Both the position numbers and the translations under genes were made by a program. The notes under the pieces are model-generated. The model saw only the letters and a list, made by a program, of their open reading frames with translations. It searched no databases and was not told where the DNA came from. Shown here piece after piece: positions 59,882-64,000 of a DNA stretch of 64,000 nucleotides. The stretch comes from M3007 sp039804245 (GTDB lineage Bacteria; Bacteroidota; Bacteroidia; Chitinophagales; Saprospiraceae). The DNA lies in NCBI GenBank assembly GCA_039804245.1, contig JBDLWO010000065.1, forward strand, positions 1-64,000, in the 5' to 3' direction. Each line of letters begins with the position of its first letter. The first letter of the stretch is position 1.

Positions 59882-61378
59882 ATGAGACTTTCATTACCTG
59901 TACTCCTTACCGCTTTCCTGTTCACCGTAAACTCGCTGGACGCGCAGGTTACCAATCCCGGTGGCTGCGGTACCGTCGGAATGACCGACTGGTTCAAATG
60001 GTATGTAGATCACCGCGACCAGCTCATTGACGAGCGCGGAGAAGACACTACCTGGTTATATGTTCCTGTTACAGTCCAGATCACAGGTACCGATGCAGGC
60101 GCCGAATATTACAACCTCGAACTGGCTATTGGCGCATTGAATAACATGAATCAACAGTTCAAAGACGCTCGAATCAGGTTCTACATGATGCCGGGCGATC
60201 CTTTCCGCTACCTGAATAATACCTACTGGCACGACCATGACTGGGGCGGCGGATCCGACCTGATCAACAGTAACCGCCTGCCCAATCGCATCAATGCCTA
60301 TGTGGTCAAAAATCCGGCAGGCAACTGCGGCTACTCCTGGCAGGACGCCATTGTGCTGGGTAAAAGTTGCTCAGGCGTGAACAATACAACCTGGGCCCAC
60401 GAGGCGGGTCACCACCTGTCCCTACCGCACCCGTTCTTCGGATGGGAAGGTGAATCCTGGGATTACTCCCAGCCCGCTCCTGCCTCCATCAGCGGCCGCC
60501 CTGTGGAAAAAACCGATGGCAGCAACTGCTATCAGTCAGGCGACTTCTTCTGTGATACCAGACCCGACTACCTGAACTACCGCTGGAACTGCAACCAGAA
60601 CGGTGAGAGTCTTACTGTGCAGCACGACCCCGACAGTGTGGCATTCAGGTCAGACGCGACCCTCATCATGGGATATGCGCTGGATGCGTGCGCAAACAGG
60701 TTCTCTTCCGAGCAAATTGCCGCCATGCGCAATAATCTGATGACCGAGCACTCCGAGTATCTTCAAATTACTGACCCGCTTCAGGAAATTTCTGAAGATG
60801 AACCTGTAGAACTGGTCGCACCGCTCGATACGCAGTACGTACAGTACAATAATGTCACATTCTCCTGGAATCCGGTACCCAATGCTTCTCTCTATACTGT
60901 GGAGGTTGGCCTGAAAGAGACTATGCTGCCGCGTTTTATCTGGCATACGGTCTATAACACCACGACGCTTACTGTCACCAAAAATATTCCGAACAACCGC
61001 CTCCTGTACTGGCGCGTGCGCCCTTACAGCGAGTGGGATCTCAGCAAACAACTGGCTCCGCAGCAGGTGGGTGTATTCCGGACTTACAACTTCGCCGCAA
61101 CCAACGATCTGGAACGGAATGTGCTCGCTGCACTCACTCCCAACCCTGTCGCGGCAGGTCTGCCTGCAATTCTCCAGCTCACAGCCGATGATAACATGGA
61201 CGCACTCATTTCCGTCTCTGATGCCTCCGGCAGGCGCTGTCACTTCGAATCTGTCAAACTGCACCCCGGTGAAAATCTGATCGAGATACCTACCGCGAAT
61301 CTCAATGCCGGTATCTACTTCGTATTGCTCCAGAATGAACTTGGAACGATTCTGAAAAAACTCGCTGTGACGGAGTAA
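59882..61378 (+). CDS. Secreted M43-like metalloprotease with T9SS sorting signal, copy 2
   Basis: 498 aa, same architecture as copy 1. A signal peptide ending NSLDAQ is followed by HEAGHHLSLPHPF with H173 at the identical position (the Gly of HExxHxxGxxH is Ser) and the Met-turn IMGYALDACANRFS. The T9SS tail is ALTPNPVAAGLPAILQ ... LNAGIYFVLLQNELG. A tandem duplication is evident from equal spacing and shared flanking segments such as FFGWEGE/FIGWEGK and CNPATQ/CNQNGE. The ATG at 59882 is preferred over the TTG at 59879. The flippase gene starts 4 bases after its stop. Confidence 0.87.
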   Translation: MRLSLPVLLTAFLFTVNSLDAQVTNPGGCGTVGMTDWFKWYVDHRDQLIDERGEDTTWLYVPVTVQITGTDAGAEYYNLELAIGALNNMNQQFKDARIRFYMMPGDPFRYLNNTYWHDHDWGGGSDLINSNRLPNRINAYVVKNPAGNCGYSWQDAIVLGKSCSGVNNTTWAHEAGHHLSLPHPFFGWEGESWDYSQPAPASISGRPVEKTDGSNCYQSGDFFCDTRPDYLNYRWNCNQNGESLTVQHDPDSVAFRSDATLIMGYALDACANRFSSEQIAAMRNNLMTEHSEYLQITDPLQEISEDEPVELVAPLDTQYVQYNNVTFSWNPVPNASLYTVEVGLKETMLPRFIWHTVYNTTTLTVTKNIPNNRLLYWRVRPYSEWDLSKQLAPQQVGVFRTYNFAATNDLERNVLAALTPNPVAAGLPAILQLTADDNMDALISVSDASGRRCHFESVKLHPGENLIEIPTANLNAGIYFVLLQNELGTILKKLAVTE

Positions 61379-61382
61379 GCAC

Positions 61383-62888
61383 ATGGGAGTCATTCGCCGT
61401 CAGTCCATCAAACACTCCGCCGTCAATCTGGTCGGACTGGGTGTGGGCGCGCTGAGCACTTTTCTGGTGTATCCGCATGTCAGACAGGAATACGGCGTTA
61501 TCCAGGTTTTACTACAAGTCGGTCTCATCGGCTTGCCCATATTGTCTTTGGGGGCCAACACGGTTGCTATCCGCTTTTTCCCTAAATTCCGGGACGAATC
61601 GGTTGGAAACCACGGATTCCTGCCCCTTCTTATGTTGCTGTGTGGCCTGGGCTTCACCCTGAGCCTGGGCCTCGCAGCCATCTTCCGGGAACCCTACACG
61701 AACAGCATTTCTGAGCGTTCCCCACTCATAGCAGCTTACCTCCCGGCAGCCATCCCGATCGCCTTCTTTTTTACAATCAGCACTGTACTTTACACCTACT
61801 CCGCCAATTTCAAGCGGATAGTGGTACCCTCTCTCCTGCTCGATTTTTCGCAAAAACTGGTGCTGCCAGCACTCATGATTGCTGTATGGAAGGAATGGAT
61901 CAGCCTGTATGCAGCAATATGGGGGATGATTGTTCATTCCGCAATGGTTACTTGCGCCATGATTATTTACCTCCATAAACTGGGTGTTTGGCACTGGAAA
62001 CCCGACTGGAAGTTCCTTACACCCGACCTGAAAAAAGAAATGGGGGCCTATATCGCTTTTTGGTCGTTCGGTGGCTTTGCCCTGCTCGTTGCCTCCAAAT
62101 CCGATATATTTGCTGTTGGATCACTCAGTGCAGAAAGCGCAGCCGGCACCTTCGCCATCGCTACCGCACTGGCAGCAATCATTGAAATTCCTGTAAAAAG
62201 TCTTTACTCTGCCAGCGCTTCGTCTGTGGCCGAGTATCTTGCCAAAAACGAACTGGAAGAACTCGGAAAACTGTATAAAAGTGTTTCGATCAATCTGCTG
62301 GTAGCCGGAGCACTCCTGTTCGGGGGGATGTGGGTCGCTATCAGACCAATCTTTCAACTCTTCCCGGCCGATCATTCTGGTGAAATGGAGGCAGGTATAT
62401 GGGTATTTTTCTTCGTGGGCCTGACAAGACTGGTAGAAATGACTACCGGACTCAATAATTATCTGGTTTACTATTCACCTCATTACCGGTACGCACTCTT
62501 TTCATTAAGCGCCTGCGCAGCGCTGACGGTAGGCCTGAATCTGTGGCTTATACCCACAATAGGATTTTACGGAGCAGCCATTTCGACGCTCATTTCGGTA
62601 ACATTATATAACGCTTTCAGTGTGTGGCTCATCTGGCGTATTTACCGACTGTTCCCGTTTACCCGAAATACACTCATCTCCATATTGATTGCGCTCTTTA
62701 CCTTCTTTATTGCAACCCTGATACCAGAAACCGGATTTCCAATAGCTGATATGATGATCAAGGGGGGATCGTATGCACTGCTTTTTGCTTTCGTTATACT
62801 GCGGTTGAATATCTCTCCGGACCTTTCCGCGCTCTGGAAACTTGCTGCACTGAAACTGCTGCCCAACCGAAATTCTCCGGTCGAATAA
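61383..62888 (+). CDS. Polysaccharide flippase / O-antigen transporter-like (Wzx/MVF family)
   Basis: 501 aa with about 12-14 membrane helices. The N-terminal RRQSIKHSAVNLVGLGVGALSTFLVYPHV is typical of the RfbX/Wzx multidrug-oligosaccharidyl-lipid-polysaccharide superfamily, as are the later segments FFVGLTRLVEMTTGLNNYLVYYSP and NLWLIPTIGFYGAAISTLI. It would move lipid-linked sugars across the inner membrane. It starts 4 bases after a metalloprotease gene, so they are very likely co-transcribed although functionally different. The nearest glycosyltransferases in the window lie more than 10 kb away. Confidence 0.9.
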   Translation: MGVIRRQSIKHSAVNLVGLGVGALSTFLVYPHVRQEYGVIQVLLQVGLIGLPILSLGANTVAIRFFPKFRDESVGNHGFLPLLMLLCGLGFTLSLGLAAIFREPYTNSISERSPLIAAYLPAAIPIAFFFTISTVLYTYSANFKRIVVPSLLLDFSQKLVLPALMIAVWKEWISLYAAIWGMIVHSAMVTCAMIIYLHKLGVWHWKPDWKFLTPDLKKEMGAYIAFWSFGGFALLVASKSDIFAVGSLSAESAAGTFAIATALAAIIEIPVKSLYSASASSVAEYLAKNELEELGKLYKSVSINLLVAGALLFGGMWVAIRPIFQLFPADHSGEMEAGIWVFFFVGLTRLVEMTTGLNNYLVYYSPHYRYALFSLSACAALTVGLNLWLIPTIGFYGAAISTLISVTLYNAFSVWLIWRIYRLFPFTRNTLISILIALFTFFIATLIPETGFPIADMMIKGGSYALLFAFVILRLNISPDLSALWKLAALKLLPNRNSPVE

Positions 62889-62916
62889 GCCCTCCCCGGC
62901 AACTTTGGAAGATTTT

Positions 62917-62969
62917 TTCAACATGATTTACCCGTATTACCGTAATTATGCAGGGCAAATCATGTTGAA
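62917..62969. repeat. 13-bp inverted repeat in front of the PD40/amidohydrolase-type gene
   Basis: TTCAACATGATTT (62917-62929) and AAATCATGTTGAA (62957-62969) form a perfect dyad around 27 bases that contain a smaller dyad (ATTAC-C-GTAAT). The second arm ends 3 bases before the ATG at 62973. It could be an operator or a hairpin covering the ribosome-binding region. Confidence 0.7.
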
Positions 62970-62972
62970 GCT

Positions 62973-64000
62973 ATGAAATATATCTCTGTCACCGTGCTGC
63001 TGCTGTTCAGCACACTCGCCATTCAGGCCCAGAACAAAAAAAAATGGGATGTAAACAATCCCGAAACAGGCATCCGATACAAGGATATTGAGTTCACTGC
63101 GTCAGAAGGCACCTGGATGTGCCTGGATGTCTCACCCGACGGGAAAACCATCGTTTTCGATCTGCTCGGCGATATCTACTCGATGCCAGCCACCGGTGGC
63201 ACCGCCACCTGTCTTCGATCCGGACTCGCCTGGGAGGTACAGCCGCGCTTCTCTCCCGATGGCAGCAGGATTCTGTTTACCAGTGATGCCGGCGGAGGCG
63301 ATAATATCTGGGTGATGAATACCGACGGAAGCCAGTCACGCCAGATCACCAAAGAAAACTTCCGGCTGCTCAATAATGCCGAATGGATTGATCAGGACTA
63401 TTTCGTTGCAAGAAAACACTTCACCTCCACCCGATCGCTCGGCGCCGGGGAGCTGTGGATGTACCACACCAACGGAGGCGATGGCGTACAGCTCACCAAA
63501 CGCAAAAATGACCAGCAAGATCTGAACGAGCCTTCTGTTTCCACTGACGGCAAGTATATCTACTTCAGTGAAGATATGTACGGGGGCGGTTACTTCCAGT
63601 ATAACAAGAACCCCAATACGCAGATATTTGCCGTCAGACGCTACAACCGCGAAAAAGGCATCGTTGAGGATATTACAGGCGGATCTGGTGGCGCCTGTCG
63701 CCCCCAAATCAGCCAGGACGGCAAATGGCTCGCTTTTGTCAGACGGCAGGAAGTCAAAACGGTACTCTTCCTGCTGAATCTGGAAACCGGCGAGGAATAC
63801 CCTGTTGACGAGCAGCTCGACAAAGACCAGCAGGAAGCCTGGACAATTTTCGGCTGCTACCCGGGGTTCTCCTGGGCAGATGCAGAGAATATCGTTATCT
63901 GGCAACAGGGAAAGATATTCAGAATCAATGCCATGAAAACAGCGGAAGCCGTGAAGAACGGACAAAAGCCCGCAGCGTCCCTTAAAACGAATATCCCGTT
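62973..64000 (+). CDS. PD40 propeller protein of the TolB-like/amidohydrolase type, N-terminal part
   Basis: 342 codons to the window edge, open at the 3' end. The signal peptide ends AIQAQN. The propeller blades have the PD40 pattern: LDVSPDGKTIVFDLLGDIYSMP, PRFSPDGSRILFTSDAGGGDN, EPSVSTDGKYIYFSEDMY and CRPQISQDGKWLAFVRR. The segment KHFTSTRSLGAGELWMYH and the overall order match the large secreted proteins (about 1000-1100 aa) of this phylum whose C-terminal half is an amidohydrolase; that half lies outside the window, so the call is from the N-terminus alone. Preceded by a 13-bp dyad. Confidence 0.85.
   Translation, partial: MKYISVTVLLLFSTLAIQAQNKKKWDVNNPETGIRYKDIEFTASEGTWMCLDVSPDGKTIVFDLLGDIYSMPATGGTATCLRSGLAWEVQPRFSPDGSRILFTSDAGGGDNIWVMNTDGSQSRQITKENFRLLNNAEWIDQDYFVARKHFTSTRSLGAGELWMYHTNGGDGVQLTKRKNDQQDLNEPSVSTDGKYIYFSEDMYGGGYFQYNKNPNTQIFAVRRYNREKGIVEDITGGSGGACRPQISQDGKWLAFVRRQEVKTVLFLLNLETGEEYPVDEQLDKDQQEAWTIFGCYPGFSWADAENIVIWQQGKIFRINAMKTAEAVKNGQKPAASLKTNIP

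Overview
The window is a protein-coding stretch of a member of the Bacteroidota. Four things point there: gliding-motility-type C-terminal (CHU_C) and type IX secretion (T9SS) sorting domains on large secreted proteins; a PorP/SprF-like outer-membrane protein; menaquinone made through futalosine (MqnB); and promoter boxes of the Bacteroidota form TTTG-N19-22-TAnnTTTG. The moderate GC content, the giant Ig-like adhesins and the mixture of genes suggest a Saprospiria- or Chitinophagia-like lineage, but this is inference. No rRNA, tRNA, CRISPR array, transposase or prophage was seen.

Layout. 1-416 is the end of a vanadium-haloperoxidase/PAP2-type gene. 466-6678 (+) is an apparent operon: a RidA protein resembling 2-aminomuconate deaminases, a MOCOS-like class V aminotransferase, an HMG-CoA lyase, an RND pump and a small unknown protein. 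6685-13153 (-) holds an unknown 353-aa protein, a THUMP RNA methyltransferase, a PorE-like protein ending in three SPOR domains, and a TPR membrane protein. 13340-16885 is smc. 16888-21290 (-) is a four-gene glycosyltransferase cluster. 21410-29447 (-) is an adhesin cassette: PorP/SprF-like protein, OmpA/PD40/TPR protein, then a 1364-aa CHU_C adhesin. mutS2 (-) and a secreted Omp28-like thiol protein (+) diverge at about 32.3 kb. lpxB, mqnB, a PAP2 phosphatase, a BNR-repeat lipoprotein and yggS follow to 38.7 kb.

38854-46262 is a second, giant CHU_C adhesin (about 2.5 kaa) split by one frameshift. It contains four tandem units of about 825 bp and is translationally coupled to a TrmH-type methyltransferase, a GtrB-like glycosyltransferase and inorganic pyrophosphatase. 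48.5-56.8 kb carries a GNAT-like protein, a small T9SS-sorted protein, two SGNH hydrolases coupled to the CCA-adding enzyme, a LETM1-like protein and a Tat-exported DUF1501 protein. 56.9-64 kb carries an AT-rich sulfotransferase-like gene, two tandem M43-like metalloproteases with T9SS tails, a polysaccharide flippase, and the start of a PD40/amidohydrolase-type secreted protein.

The common theme is the cell envelope: sorted adhesins and proteases, their outer-membrane partners, lipid A and surface-glycan enzymes. Structures not explained by genes include a dispersed palindromic intergenic repeat of about 150 bp (copies at 9.2, 29.7 and 50.6 kb), terminators placed directly in front of the next promoter, possible leaderless starts, and a 13-bp dyad in front of the last gene. 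I found no clearly new defence or mobile system. The best candidates for follow-up are the repeat family, the triple-SPOR PorE-like protein and the frameshifted repetitive adhesin.
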